A DNA stretch of 52,770 nucleotides, taken from contig VXTU01000037.1 of the NCBI GenBank assembly GCA_009837285.1, positions 1-52,770 of the forward strand. The letters are read 5' to 3'. This DNA comes from Chloroflexota bacterium (lineage in GTDB: Bacteria > Chloroflexota > Dehalococcoidia > UBA2979). Each line of letters starts with the position of its first letter. The first letter of the stretch is position 1. The position numbers and the translations under genes were made by a program. Shown here piece after piece: positions 7,374-15,626 of this stretch. The notes below the pieces were generated by a model that searched no databases, was not told where the DNA came from, and was given only the letters and a program-made list of their open reading frames with translations.

Positions 7374-8204
7374 ATGCCGCTCGTTGGAGGCAAGGAGCTG
7401 CTCGATCGCGCCGAGCGCGGCGGCTACGCCGTGGCGGGCTTCAACGTCTCCAACATCGAGCTCGCGCTCGGCGTCATCGACGCCGCCGAGGCGCGTCGTG
7501 CGCCCATCCTGCTCCAGTTCAACCCCTCGAACATCGAGCACTTCGGCGGGATCGAGATTGCGGGCGCGACGGCGCGGGCGCTCGCGCAGGCGTCCGACGC
7601 GCCCGTCGCCGTCCACCTCGACCACGGCCCGGACATCACGCTGCTGCGCGCCGCCTGCCAGGCCGGCTTCACGTCGCTGATGTTCGACGGCTCCACCACC
7701 CCCATCGACCGCAACATCCAGGACTCGCGCCTCGCCGGCGCGCTGGCGATCGAGTACGGAGTGGCGCTCGAGGCCGAGCTCGGCCACGTCGGCGGGCGCG
7801 AGCCGGGGGTCGCGACCTCCGAGTCGGTCCTGACCGATCCCGCCGCGGCCCGGCGCTTCGTCGACGAGACGCAAGTCGACTCGCTCGCCATCTCCGTGGG
7901 GACGGCGCACGGCCTGGCAGGCGACGTCGACGTGGCGCTGGTGCGCGAGCTACGGGCGGCCACGCGAGGCTTGCCGCTCGTGTTGCACGGCGGATCGGGC
8001 GTTGCGCCCAACGCCCTGCGCGACTGCGTGCGGGCGGGGATCCGGAAGCTCAATGTGAGCACCGAGATCCACGCTGCGTTCACGCAGGCGGTGGCCGGCG
8101 CGAGCGGCTCCGACCCGCGTCCGGCGCTGCGCGAGGCGCGCAACGCGGTGGCCGCGGCGGCCTCGCTCCGCATCGACGCGCTGGGGTCGGCGCTGCGGGC
8201 CTGA
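7374..8204 (+). CDS. Class II fructose-bisphosphate/tagatose-bisphosphate aldolase family protein
   Basis: 276 aa TIM barrel. Zinc ligands and active-site landmarks are visible: VHLDHGPD (His pair and catalytic Asp), SLMFDGS, EAELGHVGG, SVGTAHG and the phosphate loop LVLHGGSGV with KLNVSTE. It cleaves or forms ketose bisphosphates; fructose-1,6-bisphosphate is the default assumption, but sequence alone cannot exclude tagatose or another ketose. It is somewhat shorter than many Fba proteins (~285-310 aa). It is the first of three plus-strand housekeeping genes (aldolase, lepB, pyrE), which appear to have separate promoters. Confidence 0.87.
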   Translation: MPLVGGKELLDRAERGGYAVAGFNVSNIELALGVIDAAEARRAPILLQFNPSNIEHFGGIEIAGATARALAQASDAPVAVHLDHGPDITLLRAACQAGFTSLMFDGSTTPIDRNIQDSRLAGALAIEYGVALEAELGHVGGREPGVATSESVLTDPAAARRFVDETQVDSLAISVGTAHGLAGDVDVALVRELRAATRGLPLVLHGGSGVAPNALRDCVRAGIRKLNVSTEIHAAFTQAVAGASGSDPRPALREARNAVAAAASLRIDALGSALRA

Positions 8205-8243
8205 GGCGTTCCCGGCGCGGCTTCCGGCACCGGGACGCGCGGC

Positions 8244-8249
8244 TATACT
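8244..8249 (+). promoter_or_regulatory. TATACT -10 element, probable leaderless start for lepB
   Basis: TATACT ends 7 nt before the lepB ATG at 8257, so transcription would begin at or next to the start codon. No Shine-Dalgarno sequence precedes that ATG. The -35 region (CTTCCG at 17 bp spacing) is poor. Confidence 0.45.
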
Positions 8250-8256
8250 CGATGGG

Positions 8257-9036
8257 ATGGCCAGTTCGGACGGATCCCAGCGCGGCTACGCCGACGCGTC
8301 GGAACGCGATCGCGCCGCCGGGGTCCCCCCGGCGGCCAGACGCCTCGTACCCCCGCTCCTCGACCTCTCCCACGTCGGCATCGAGGAGTTCGACCCCTGG
8401 ATCCCGGAGCCGCCCGCCGTCTCGCGCCCTCCTTCCGTGGCCGGCGCACTGTGGCCGTGGGGGCTGCGCGGGCTCGCCGACACGCTCGAGGTCGCCGCGC
8501 TGGCGCTGCTCATGTTCATCCTCGTGCGCGGCGTTGCCCAGAACTTCGTCGTCGACGGCGGCTCGATGGAGCCGACGTTCAGCAGCGGCCAGATGCTGAT
8601 CGTCAACAAGCTCGCGTACTCCGAGTGGGACCTCGGCTGGGTGCCCGCGGTCGGCTCCGACGACTGGCGCCCCTTCGGCGAGCTCGAGCTCGGCGACGTG
8701 ATCGTCTTCGAGTTCCCGCACGGGCAGGAGCGCGACTTCGTGAAGCGGGTGATCGGCCTGCCCGGCCAGACCGTGGAGGTCACCAACGGGCAGGTGCTCC
8801 TCGACGGTGTCGCCCTGGTCGAGCCCTACCTGATCGACCTGCCGCGCTACAGGTACGGGCCGGAGACCGTGCCACCGAACCACGTGTTCGTCCTGGGCGA
8901 CGCGCGGAACAACTCCTACGACTCGCACTCGTGGGGGATGCTGAACCAGCAGTTCATCATTGGCCGCGTCGAGCTGCGCTACTGGCCGGTGGACCGCGCC
9001 GGCGTTGTCGGTCGTGAGACGCCCTCGACGCCGTGA
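8257..9036 (+). CDS. lepB: Signal peptidase I
   Basis: 259 aa. One membrane segment (~78-93, VAALALLMFILVRGVA) anchors the enzyme. The Ser/Lys dyad is visible: Ser103 in GGSMEPTF and Lys163 in RDFVKRVIGLPG. The C-terminal box GDARNNSYDSHSWG is intact. It removes Sec and Tat signal peptides on the outer face of the membrane. The first ~65 residues form a proline-rich cytosolic extension longer than in E. coli-type enzymes. No ribosome-binding site is seen, and translation may be leaderless from the TATACT promoter. Confidence 0.95.
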   Translation: MASSDGSQRGYADASERDRAAGVPPAARRLVPPLLDLSHVGIEEFDPWIPEPPAVSRPPSVAGALWPWGLRGLADTLEVAALALLMFILVRGVAQNFVVDGGSMEPTFSSGQMLIVNKLAYSEWDLGWVPAVGSDDWRPFGELELGDVIVFEFPHGQERDFVKRVIGLPGQTVEVTNGQVLLDGVALVEPYLIDLPRYRYGPETVPPNHVFVLGDARNNSYDSHSWGMLNQQFIIGRVELRYWPVDRAGVVGRETPSTP

Positions 9037-9091
9037 GGCGGCCGGGACGGTGATAGGATGCGCCTACTCCCCCCACTGAGTGAGGACTCGT

Positions 9092-9691
9092 ATGCCGTCT
9101 GACATGGATGACCTCGCGCGCAGGCTGGAGCAGCGCTGCATCCTCAGGGGCGACTTCACCCTGAACTCGGGAAAAAAGAGCAAGTACTTCTACGACGGCA
9201 AGCGCGCGCTCCTGGCCGCGGACCTGAAGGTCGACATCGCTGCGGCGATGCTCGACCGGGCGGCAGAGACGCCCTACGACATCATCGGGGGAATCGCGAT
9301 TGGGTCGCTGCTGATCTCCGAGCCCATGTCGGTGCTGTCGTCCCTCCGCGACGGGCGGCGAATCGACACGTTCTACGTGCGAGACGAGCGCAAGACCTGG
9401 GGGACCGGGGAGAGCACGTACCAGGCGATTCGCGCCGACGACACCGAAGTGCTGCAGCCCGGCACACGCGTCCTGCTGGTCGACGATGTCATCACAACCG
9501 GCAACTCGCTCAAGCAGGCGCTCAATGTGATCGAAGATCGAGGCGCCTCCGTGGCCGCCATCAGCGTCATCGTCGACCGCATGGACCCGGATGCCGACTG
9601 GCTGCGCGACGGGTACGAATTCCTGCCCCTTTTCGAGGTCGACGAGTCCGGCAGTCTGCATGTCGCGCGTAATCGCGCTACCGTGAACTAG
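9092..9691 (+). CDS. pyrE: Orotate phosphoribosyltransferase
   Basis: 199 aa from the ATG at 9092, preceded by GTGAGG; the track start, a GTG four codons earlier, lacks a site. It contains FTLNSGKKSKYFYDGK at the N-terminus and the PRPP-binding signature RVLLVDDVITTGNS, both typical of OPRTase. It transfers ribose phosphate from PRPP to orotate to give OMP in pyrimidine synthesis. Length is normal. No other pyr genes are nearby. It is followed by a strong hairpin and converges on the GNAT gene. Confidence 0.93.
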   Translation: MPSDMDDLARRLEQRCILRGDFTLNSGKKSKYFYDGKRALLAADLKVDIAAAMLDRAAETPYDIIGGIAIGSLLISEPMSVLSSLRDGRRIDTFYVRDERKTWGTGESTYQAIRADDTEVLQPGTRVLLVDDVITTGNSLKQALNVIEDRGASVAAISVIVDRMDPDADWLRDGYEFLPLFEVDESGSLHVARNRATVN

Positions 9692-9724
9692 CGAGCCATC
9701 CGGACCCCTCGAAGCCCCAACACA

Positions 9725-9750
9725 GAGCCGCTGCCAGATGGCAGCGGCTC
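9725..9750. terminator. Bidirectional hairpin terminator between pyrE and GNAT gene
   Basis: Perfect 11-bp stem GAGCCGCTGCC/GGCAGCGGCTC with an AGAT tetraloop, located between convergent genes. There is no T-tract, as is common in high-GC genomes. Confidence 0.75.
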
Positions 9751-9801
9751 CACGGTGGTGGCCCCGGCCGCAGCCGGAGGCGGTTCGCCGATGGTTGCGG
9801 G

Positions 9802-10479
9802 CTAGATGCCCATGAACTCGCTTTGCGCGCTCAGCATCATCACGTCGATCTTCGCCTGGAACTCGTCCACGTCCAGGCTCATGATCTGGAGGTCGTGCAG
9901 GACCGAGTCGCGGTCCATGACCTGGTTGCGCAGCCGGGCCTCACGCTGGAAGCCCATGCGCGTGAACACGCGGATCGCGCCGCCCTGGTCCGTGGTCATC
10001 TGCGCCACCATCTTCTTCACGTCGCGCTCCCGTGCGATCGCGAACGCCTGCTCGACGAGCAGCCGTCCCAACCGCTTCGAGCGCATCGACGCGTCGACCA
10101 GCACGCGCAGCTCGGCGACATGCCGGGTCCAGCTCATGCGGTCCGAGTTGACGCCCGCGTAGCCGACGATCGCGTCGTCGTGGGTCGCGATGACGGTGGT
10201 GTTGAAGCCCTCCTCGATGTCCTGCAGCCAGGCACTCACGACGGCCGGCTGGGTGATGTCGCGGCGCAGGAAGAGCAGGTCATGCACGGGCTGGGCCCGC
10301 GCAAACGTGACCATCGCGTCCCGGTCGCCTGACTCGAAGAGGCGCAGCGTGATCTCGGTGCCGTCGAGGTTCAGTACGGCGGGATACTCGAGCTTCTGCG
10401 CGGCCTGCGCGGCGGCCTGATCGGCCACCTTCCAGCCGTGCCCTCCCAGCGCCCGACCTACCGACTGGAGCACTCCCAT
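9802..10479 (-). CDS. GNAT family N-acetyltransferase
   Basis: 225 aa from ATG at 10479 with GGGAGG 7 nt upstream; the longer ORF start is rejected. After a short N-terminal stretch the GNAT fold is seen: TEITLRLFESGDRDAM (~beta1), TTVIATHDDAIVGYAGVN, VAELRVLVDASMRSKRLGRLLVEQAF (acetyl-CoA loop, R-x-x-R/K-x-G-R-L) and AIRVFTRMGFQREA. It probably acetylates an amine or a protein; the substrate is unknown. The N-terminal ~45 residues (VGRALGGHGWKVADQAAAQ) are an extension of unknown role. Confidence 0.85.
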   Translation of the reverse strand: MGVLQSVGRALGGHGWKVADQAAAQAAQKLEYPAVLNLDGTEITLRLFESGDRDAMVTFARAQPVHDLLFLRRDITQPAVVSAWLQDIEEGFNTTVIATHDDAIVGYAGVNSDRMSWTRHVAELRVLVDASMRSKRLGRLLVEQAFAIARERDVKKMVAQMTTDQGGAIRVFTRMGFQREARLRNQVMDRDSVLHDLQIMSLDVDEFQAKIDVMMLSAQSEFMGI

Positions 10480-10685
10480 GATCGTCCTCCCTGACTCCTC
10501 GCCCTGGGGAACGAGGCGAATGCGGCCCCGATGCGGCAAGTATGGTGCGCACGGCACGCCATCACAACTCTGACGCGCACGCGAGCATCACGAGCCCGTA
10601 CGTGGTGGACAGCCGACGACGTTGCCGTCGACGAGGACCGATCCCGGCTACCCTAGCCCTCGCACACCACAAGGGAGACACGAGC

Positions 10686-11885
10686 GTGGAGTGGTGGCCG
10701 GTCGCGGGTGGCGAGGCGTGGAGCTGGGCGTGGCGCGCCTACCCCGGCGTCTGGCTCTTCATCGCCGCCATCGGAGCCATCTACGTCCTGCTCGTCCGCG
10801 CCGAGCAGGCGCGCCTGCGCCGGCGCGGGGAAGCGGGCTTCGAGGGCTGGCGCGTCGCGTGCTTCGCCGGTGGCCTCGCGCTGCTGTGGGCCTCGCTCGA
10901 CTGGCCGCTCGGGCCGATGGCGGCGGGCTACCTGGCGACCGCGAATGCGGCGCAGGACCTGCTCGTCACGCTCGGCGCGGCGCCGCTGATGCTGGTCGGC
11001 CTGCCGCCGTCGAGAGACCGCCAGCGCCAGCCACTCAGCCTGCTGGGCCGCGCGCGCGGCATCCTCGGGCAACCGATCATCGCCGCGGTCATCTTCGGCG
11101 TGGCGCTCATGGTCACGCACCTGCCGAGCGTCGTGGATGCGCTGCGGCCCCACATGCTGGGGTCGGCGGCGATCACCACCACCTGGCTGGTCTCGGCGGT
11201 CGTGCTGTGGTCCCCGCTGACGGGGCCGCTGGCCGGGCGGCACCGGCTGCCGTACTTCGGCGCGCTCATCTTCCTCGCGGTGCCGTTCGTGTTCCCCAAG
11301 ATCGCCGGCGCCTTCTTCGTCTTCGCCGACGAGCCGCTCTACAAGGTCTACACCACCGCGCCGCGCGTCTTCGACGACGTGTCGGCGATGCAGGACCAGC
11401 ACGCCGCGGGGTTCGTGCTGTGGGTCATCGGCAGCCTCATGGTCGTCGCCGCGCTCGGCGCGCTGTTCCGGCGGTGGTACATGGAGGACCGCCGCATCGC
11501 CGCGCCCCCGAGCCTCGAGATCCCCGCCGACCCGCGCGCCGTCGACCTGCTCTTCGAGGTGCAGGGCGGCTGGGCCGCGCTGGAGCAGCTCGTCGCGAGC
11601 GTCGAGCAGGCGCTACCAGTGAATCGCACCGGCACGGCGCTCGCGTTCGGATACCGCGAGCGCGCGGAGGACGGCGACGCGGAGACCGGGGCCGAGGAGA
11701 TGCCCTCGACGCAGGTCATCCTCGAGCTGTACCTCGCGCTCGGCGCGGCCGCCGAGGCGGGCATCGCGCAACGTATCGAAGCCGACTACGGGGCGTACCT
11801 CGGTCGGCTGCCGCGCCGCCGTAGGGCGGCCGTGTCGCGGGCGCTGGCGTTCCGCGTGGTGGGCTACGGGAGCCGCGTCACCTAG
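10686..11885 (+). CDS. CtaG-like (caa3 oxidase assembly type) membrane protein
   Basis: 399 aa from a GTG at 10686 with AGGGAG upstream; the track start extends into non-coding sequence. Several membrane segments are visible (WLFIAAIGAIYVLLV, VACFAGGLALLWASLDWPLG, LLVTLGAAPLMLVGL, IIAAVIFGVALMVTHLP, FGALIFLAVPFVFPKIAG, HAAGFVLWVIGSLMVVAALG). Their order and the HLP..VD and DQHAAGFVLW motifs match the CtaG_Cox family implicated in copper delivery or assembly of cytochrome c oxidase. A ~110-residue soluble C-terminal extension (from ~280) is not part of that family and is unrecognised. No oxidase genes are in the window. Confidence 0.7.
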   Translation: MEWWPVAGGEAWSWAWRAYPGVWLFIAAIGAIYVLLVRAEQARLRRRGEAGFEGWRVACFAGGLALLWASLDWPLGPMAAGYLATANAAQDLLVTLGAAPLMLVGLPPSRDRQRQPLSLLGRARGILGQPIIAAVIFGVALMVTHLPSVVDALRPHMLGSAAITTTWLVSAVVLWSPLTGPLAGRHRLPYFGALIFLAVPFVFPKIAGAFFVFADEPLYKVYTTAPRVFDDVSAMQDQHAAGFVLWVIGSLMVVAALGALFRRWYMEDRRIAAPPSLEIPADPRAVDLLFEVQGGWAALEQLVASVEQALPVNRTGTALAFGYRERAEDGDAETGAEEMPSTQVILELYLALGAAAEAGIAQRIEADYGAYLGRLPRRRRAAVSRALAFRVVGYGSRVT

Positions 11886-11907
11886 CCGTCCCCGGAGCGC
11901 GCGGTGG

Positions 11908-11913
11908 TACGAT
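11908..11913 (+). promoter_or_regulatory. TACGAT -10-like element for the YqaE-like gene
   Basis: TACGAT in a GTGG-TACGAT context ~25 nt before the gene start, just after the ctaG stop. A GAGGAG ribosome-binding site follows. This is only a sequence match. Confidence 0.35.
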
Positions 11914-11937
11914 CTCGCCCCGGACGAGGAGTGTTCG

Positions 11938-12204
11938 GTGCTCTACTTCCTTGCGATGGTCTTGCCGCCGCTGGCCGTGCTCTTCACCGGCCGCAAGGCG
12001 GCCGCGATCCTGAACATCCCGCTCACCCTTGCCGGCTGGCTGCCCGGCGTGCTGCACGCCGTGCTGGTCGTGAACGAGCACAAGGCCGACCAGCGCGCCC
12101 GGCGCGACTTCTTCGCCGAACTCCCGGAGCACATCCTCGATCGTCTGGGCGAGCAGGACACCGGCGAGGAGGATGCCGAGGAGTTCGAGGAGGAGGACGA
12201 GTAG
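11938..12204 (+). CDS. YqaE/Pmp3 family small membrane protein
   Basis: 88 aa from a GTG with GAGGAG upstream. Two hydrophobic hairpin segments (LYFLAMVLPPLAVLFTG and ILNIPLTLAGWLPGVLHAVLVV) with the PPLAV...K..A..LNI.L...G..PG..HA pattern are diagnostic of the Pmp3/YqaE (UPF0057) family, which is linked to salt and membrane-potential stress. Unlike the usual ~52-aa proteins it carries a charged cytosolic tail ending in a run of Glu/Asp. Confidence 0.85.
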   Translation: MLYFLAMVLPPLAVLFTGRKAAAILNIPLTLAGWLPGVLHAVLVVNEHKADQRARRDFFAELPEHILDRLGEQDTGEEDAEEFEEEDE

Positions 12205-12307
12205 GCTCCTCGTCTCCCTCGCGCGAATCCCGACTTTCGGCTTGACACGCCCCGCCTCGCAGTTGAGGCTCCGCGAGGGCGCGGTCCTGCGCACGAGGAG
12301 GGGCCAC

Positions 12308-13576
12308 ATGACGATCTCGACCGAGCGAACCTCGGCACTCCCGACGGCCACACCGGACGGACGGCCGCTGCCGCTTGCCGGCGTGCGTGTGGTCGACTTC
12401 ACGTGGATCGTCGCCGGGCCGCAGGCGACGCGGATCCTCGCGGACTTCGGCGCAGACGTGATCAAGGTGGAGAACGAGAGCCACCTGGACTCCGTGCGGA
12501 TGGGCGGCTCGCCGGCGGACGACGCGGCGCGCTTCAACAGCTCCGGCCTCTTCAACAACCTCAACCGCAACAAGCGCAGCCTGACCATCAACCTCTTCCA
12601 CCCGCGCGGCCGCGAGCTCCTGGAGGAGCTGATCGCGGGCGCCGACGCGGTCACGGAGAACTTCAGCCCCGGCGCCTTCGAGCGCATGGGATTCGGCTGG
12701 GACCGCCTGCGCGAGCTCAACCCGAACATCATCTACATGTCGCTCTCGGGCTTCGGGCACCTCGGGCGTGACTCGTCGTACGTGACGTGGGGCCCCACGG
12801 CGCAGGCGATCTCCGGGCTGACGTACCTGTCCGGCCTGCCGGATCAGCCGCCGGCCGGGTGGGGCTACTCCTACCTCGACCACTCCGCGGGCTACTACGG
12901 CGCGATCGGCCTGATGCTCGCGCTGCGCAAGCGGTCGCGCGAGGGGGGCCCGCTCCGCGTCGACCTCTCGCAGGCCGAGACGGGGATGGTGATGACCGGC
13001 GCGCAGATGCTGGACGCGCAGGTCAACAACCGGCCCTCGCAGCGCTCCGGCAACCTGCTGCCGTACCCCGAGATCGCCCCGCACAACACCTACCGCTGCG
13101 CGGGCGAGGACCGCTGGATCGCCCTCGCCGTCGAGACCGACGACCACTGGGCGGCGCTCTGCGACGTGCTCGGCGCCGACGCGCTCGCCTCCGACCCGCG
13201 GTTCGGCACCAACAGCGGGCGCGTCGAGGCGCGCGAGGAGCTGGACGCGGCGATCGACGCGCTCACGCGCGGCTGGGACACCCGCGAGCTGATGTACGCC
13301 CTGCAGGCGCGCGGCGTGCCGGCCGGCGTCGCGCAGACCACCGAGGACAAGATGGAGCTGGACCCGCAGCTCGCTGCGCGCGGCTTCTATCCCCGCGCCG
13401 ACCACCCGATCCTCGGCGAGCACCGCTTCGAGTCGCTCCCGTTCCAGCTCTCGCGCTTCGGCTGGCACCTGCGCCGCGGGGCGCCGCTGCTCGGCGAGCA
13501 CAGCGACGACGTGCTCGCCGAGTTGGGCTGCGACGAGGACGAGATCGCGCGGCTGCGCGAGGAGCTGGCGATATGA
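12308..13576 (+). CDS. Family III (CaiB/BaiF) CoA-transferase, A-type member of a pair
   Basis: 422 aa from ATG at 12308 behind GAGGAGGGG. The N-terminal VRVVDFTWIVAGPQATRILA and DFGADVIKVEN, the NLNRNKRSLTINL strand, SLSGFGHLG, and RVDLSQAETG with the conserved Asp are all family III features. Such enzymes exchange CoA between acyl groups through an aspartyl-CoA intermediate and work as interlocked dimers. It overlaps the next CoA-transferase by 4 bases (ATGA), so the two are co-translated and may form a heteromer, as BbsE/BbsF do in toluene catabolism. No substrate can be assigned. The same A type occurs at 31659 and in the C-terminal halves of the two fused proteins. Confidence 0.9.
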   Translation: MTISTERTSALPTATPDGRPLPLAGVRVVDFTWIVAGPQATRILADFGADVIKVENESHLDSVRMGGSPADDAARFNSSGLFNNLNRNKRSLTINLFHPRGRELLEELIAGADAVTENFSPGAFERMGFGWDRLRELNPNIIYMSLSGFGHLGRDSSYVTWGPTAQAISGLTYLSGLPDQPPAGWGYSYLDHSAGYYGAIGLMLALRKRSREGGPLRVDLSQAETGMVMTGAQMLDAQVNNRPSQRSGNLLPYPEIAPHNTYRCAGEDRWIALAVETDDHWAALCDVLGADALASDPRFGTNSGRVEAREELDAAIDALTRGWDTRELMYALQARGVPAGVAQTTEDKMELDPQLAARGFYPRADHPILGEHRFESLPFQLSRFGWHLRRGAPLLGEHSDDVLAELGCDEDEIARLREELAI

Positions 13577-14832
13577 GCACCGGCGCTGAAGGACTCCGCA
13601 TCATTGAGATCGGCGACCTCGGCGAGGTCGCCGGGAAGCTGCTGGCCGACGCCGGAGCCGACGTCATCCGCGTCGAGCCGCCGAACGGCGCGCCCGCCCG
13701 CCGCATCGGCCCGTTCCCGGGCGACCGCCCGGACACGAACAGCTCGCTGCACTGGGCCCACTTCAACACGAGTAAGCGCGGCATCACGCTCGACATCGAG
13801 ACCGCCGACGGCCTCGCGCTGTGGTGGCGGCTGGTCGACGGCGCCGATGCGGTCATCGACGCCGCCGGTCACGGCGTGCTCGACGCCGCGGGCGCCGGCT
13901 GGGACGAGGCGGCGCGGCGCTACGACGGCAAGTCGCTCACCTGGTGCTCGGTCACGCCGTTCGGCCGCGAGGGGCCGTGGGCGGACTGGGCCTCTAACGA
14001 CCTGATCCAGATCGCGCTCGGCGGCCCGATGATGAGCACCGGCTATGACGACCACGAGCTGCCGCCGATCCGCGGCGGCTACGACCACTCGCTGTGGATG
14101 GGCGGCGAGTACGCCGCGATCTCCATCCTCGGCGCGACCGCCGGCTTCGAGGCCGGCCTCGCCGACGGCCCGGAGCTCGTCGACCTCTCGATCCACGAGT
14201 GCGTGAGCTGCACCGTGGAGGGCGCGTTCCCGAACTGGGAGTACGACGGCCGACTGGTGCAGCGCCAGACCGGGCGGCACTCCTCGCCGGACCCGACGCC
14301 CGCGTGGCAGTTCCCCAGTGCCGACGGCCACTACATGAACGTCATCGGCGGCGGGCTGCCTCGCTCCGAGCAGGGGCTCGCCGACGTGCTCGACTGGATG
14401 GAGTCGCTCGGTCAGGTCGGCGACCTGCGCGACCCGAAGTATACCGAGGCGATCCACGCCTCGCCGATGTCGCCGAACGCGGACCGCCGCCACTTTGCGG
14501 AGGCGATCCAGCACTTCATCGGCACCCTCGACGCCGAGGACAGCTACCGCGGCGCGCAGGGCCTGCACCAGCCGTGGGCCATCGTCCGCGCGCCCGAGGA
14601 GAACCTCGACGATCCTCACTGGACCGACCGCGGCACATTCGCGGAGGTCGAGGTGCCCGGCCACCCCGAGCCCGTCCGCGTGCCCACCGCCCCGTATCGC
14701 TTCGACGGCGTCACGCGGCAAGTGCGCCGCCGCGCGCCCATGCTCGGCGAGCACAACCGCGAGGTGTACGTGACCGAGCTCGGCCTGAGCGACGCGGAGA
14801 TCCTCCGCCTCGCGCAGATCGAGGTGGTCTAG
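13573..14832 (+). CDS. Family III CoA-transferase, B-type member of a pair
   Basis: 419 aa; the start ATG overlaps the stop of the preceding gene. N-terminal LRIIEIGDLGEVAGKLLAD, AGADVIRVEPPNGAPARRIG, HFNTSKRGITLDI and ELVDLSIHECVS place it in CaiB/BaiF, in a subtype (B) with a G-E-[VI]-A-G-K/R-LLAD start and VEPP-x-G-x-P-x-RR loop. This differs from the partner's DFTW...GP start. The conserved Asp is retained. Probably an obligate partner of the upstream gene. It is followed by dispersed repeat R2 and then a two-component system on the same strand. Confidence 0.88.
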   Translation: MSTGAEGLRIIEIGDLGEVAGKLLADAGADVIRVEPPNGAPARRIGPFPGDRPDTNSSLHWAHFNTSKRGITLDIETADGLALWWRLVDGADAVIDAAGHGVLDAAGAGWDEAARRYDGKSLTWCSVTPFGREGPWADWASNDLIQIALGGPMMSTGYDDHELPPIRGGYDHSLWMGGEYAAISILGATAGFEAGLADGPELVDLSIHECVSCTVEGAFPNWEYDGRLVQRQTGRHSSPDPTPAWQFPSADGHYMNVIGGGLPRSEQGLADVLDWMESLGQVGDLRDPKYTEAIHASPMSPNADRRHFAEAIQHFIGTLDAEDSYRGAQGLHQPWAIVRAPEENLDDPHWTDRGTFAEVEVPGHPEPVRVPTAPYRFDGVTRQVRRRAPMLGEHNREVYVTELGLSDAEILRLAQIEVV

Positions 14833-14836
14833 CTCC

Positions 14837-14879
14837 GGCCCCCTCTCCCGCACTGCGGGAGAGGGGGGGGTGAGGGTCC
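14837..14879. repeat. Dispersed G/C palindromic repeat, copy R2
   Basis: Perfect 12-bp arms CCCTCTCCCGCA/TGCGGGAGAGGG around one base, followed by TGAGGGTCCG. It is the inverse orientation of R1 and starts immediately after the CoA-transferase stop. It may double as a terminator before the response regulator gene. Confidence 0.8.
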
Positions 14880-14930
14880 GTAGGGCTTCTCGACCTTGCG
14901 ACGCGGCTGTGCCGCGCCCACACTGGCGAT

Positions 14931-15626
14931 ATGGCGCGACTGCTGGTAGTCGAGGACGACGCCGCGATCCTCGAAGCGGTCTCTTACAACCTCGAACGTC
15001 AGGGGCACGAGGTCGTGCGCGCCGAGGACGGCGTCTCGGCGCTCGAACTGTCGCGGTCGATCGAGCCGGACCTGATCGTGCTGGACCTCATGCTGCCGCG
15101 CATGTCGGGCCTCGATGTCTGTCGCGTGGTGCGCGAGGAGCGCCCCGTGCCGATCGTCGTGCTCACGGCCCGCGACACCGAGGCGGACACAGTGGCCGGG
15201 CTCGACCTCGGCGCCGACGACTACATCACCAAGCCGTTCTCCATGCGCGAGCTGCTCGCCCGCGTCGGCGCCGTGCTGCGCCGCGACGAGCTGTCGAGGG
15301 CGGCCGGCGGCGGCCCAGTTCGGGGCGCCGTGCTGAGCGGCGGCGGCATCGAGCTGCGCTCTGACGCACGGGAGGTGACGCGCGCCGGCGAAGCGGTCGC
15401 GCTCCGCCCCAAGGAGTTCGAGCTGCTGGAATACCTCATGCGACACCCCGGCCAGGCGCTATCGCGGGACACCATCCTCGAGCGCGTCTGGGGCTACGAG
15501 TTCAGCGGCGGCACTCGCACCGTCGACGTTCATATCCGCTGGTTGCGCGAGAAGATCGAGGACGACCCCTCCAGTCCGGTGCTGCTCCAGACCGTGCGGG
15601 GGGTCGGATATAAGTTCGTCGCGTGA
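14931..15626 (+). CDS. OmpR/PhoB family response regulator
   Basis: 231 aa. The receiver domain has acidic pair D9/D10 (VVEDD), phospho-acceptor Asp52 (IVLDLMLP), VLTARD and YITKPF with the conserved Lys. The C-terminal winged helix (RPKEFELLEYLMRHPGQALS ... TVDVHIRWLREKIEDDP ... TVRGVGYKF) is the OmpR/PhoB DNA-binding type. It overlaps the following histidine kinase gene by 4 bases, forming a classical two-gene system. The sequence resembles PhoB/RegX3-type regulators, but no phosphate transport genes are nearby, so the signal is unassigned. Confidence 0.93.
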   Translation: MARLLVVEDDAAILEAVSYNLERQGHEVVRAEDGVSALELSRSIEPDLIVLDLMLPRMSGLDVCRVVREERPVPIVVLTARDTEADTVAGLDLGADDYITKPFSMRELLARVGAVLRRDELSRAAGGGPVRGAVLSGGGIELRSDAREVTRAGEAVALRPKEFELLEYLMRHPGQALSRDTILERVWGYEFSGGTRTVDVHIRWLREKIEDDPSSPVLLQTVRGVGYKFVA

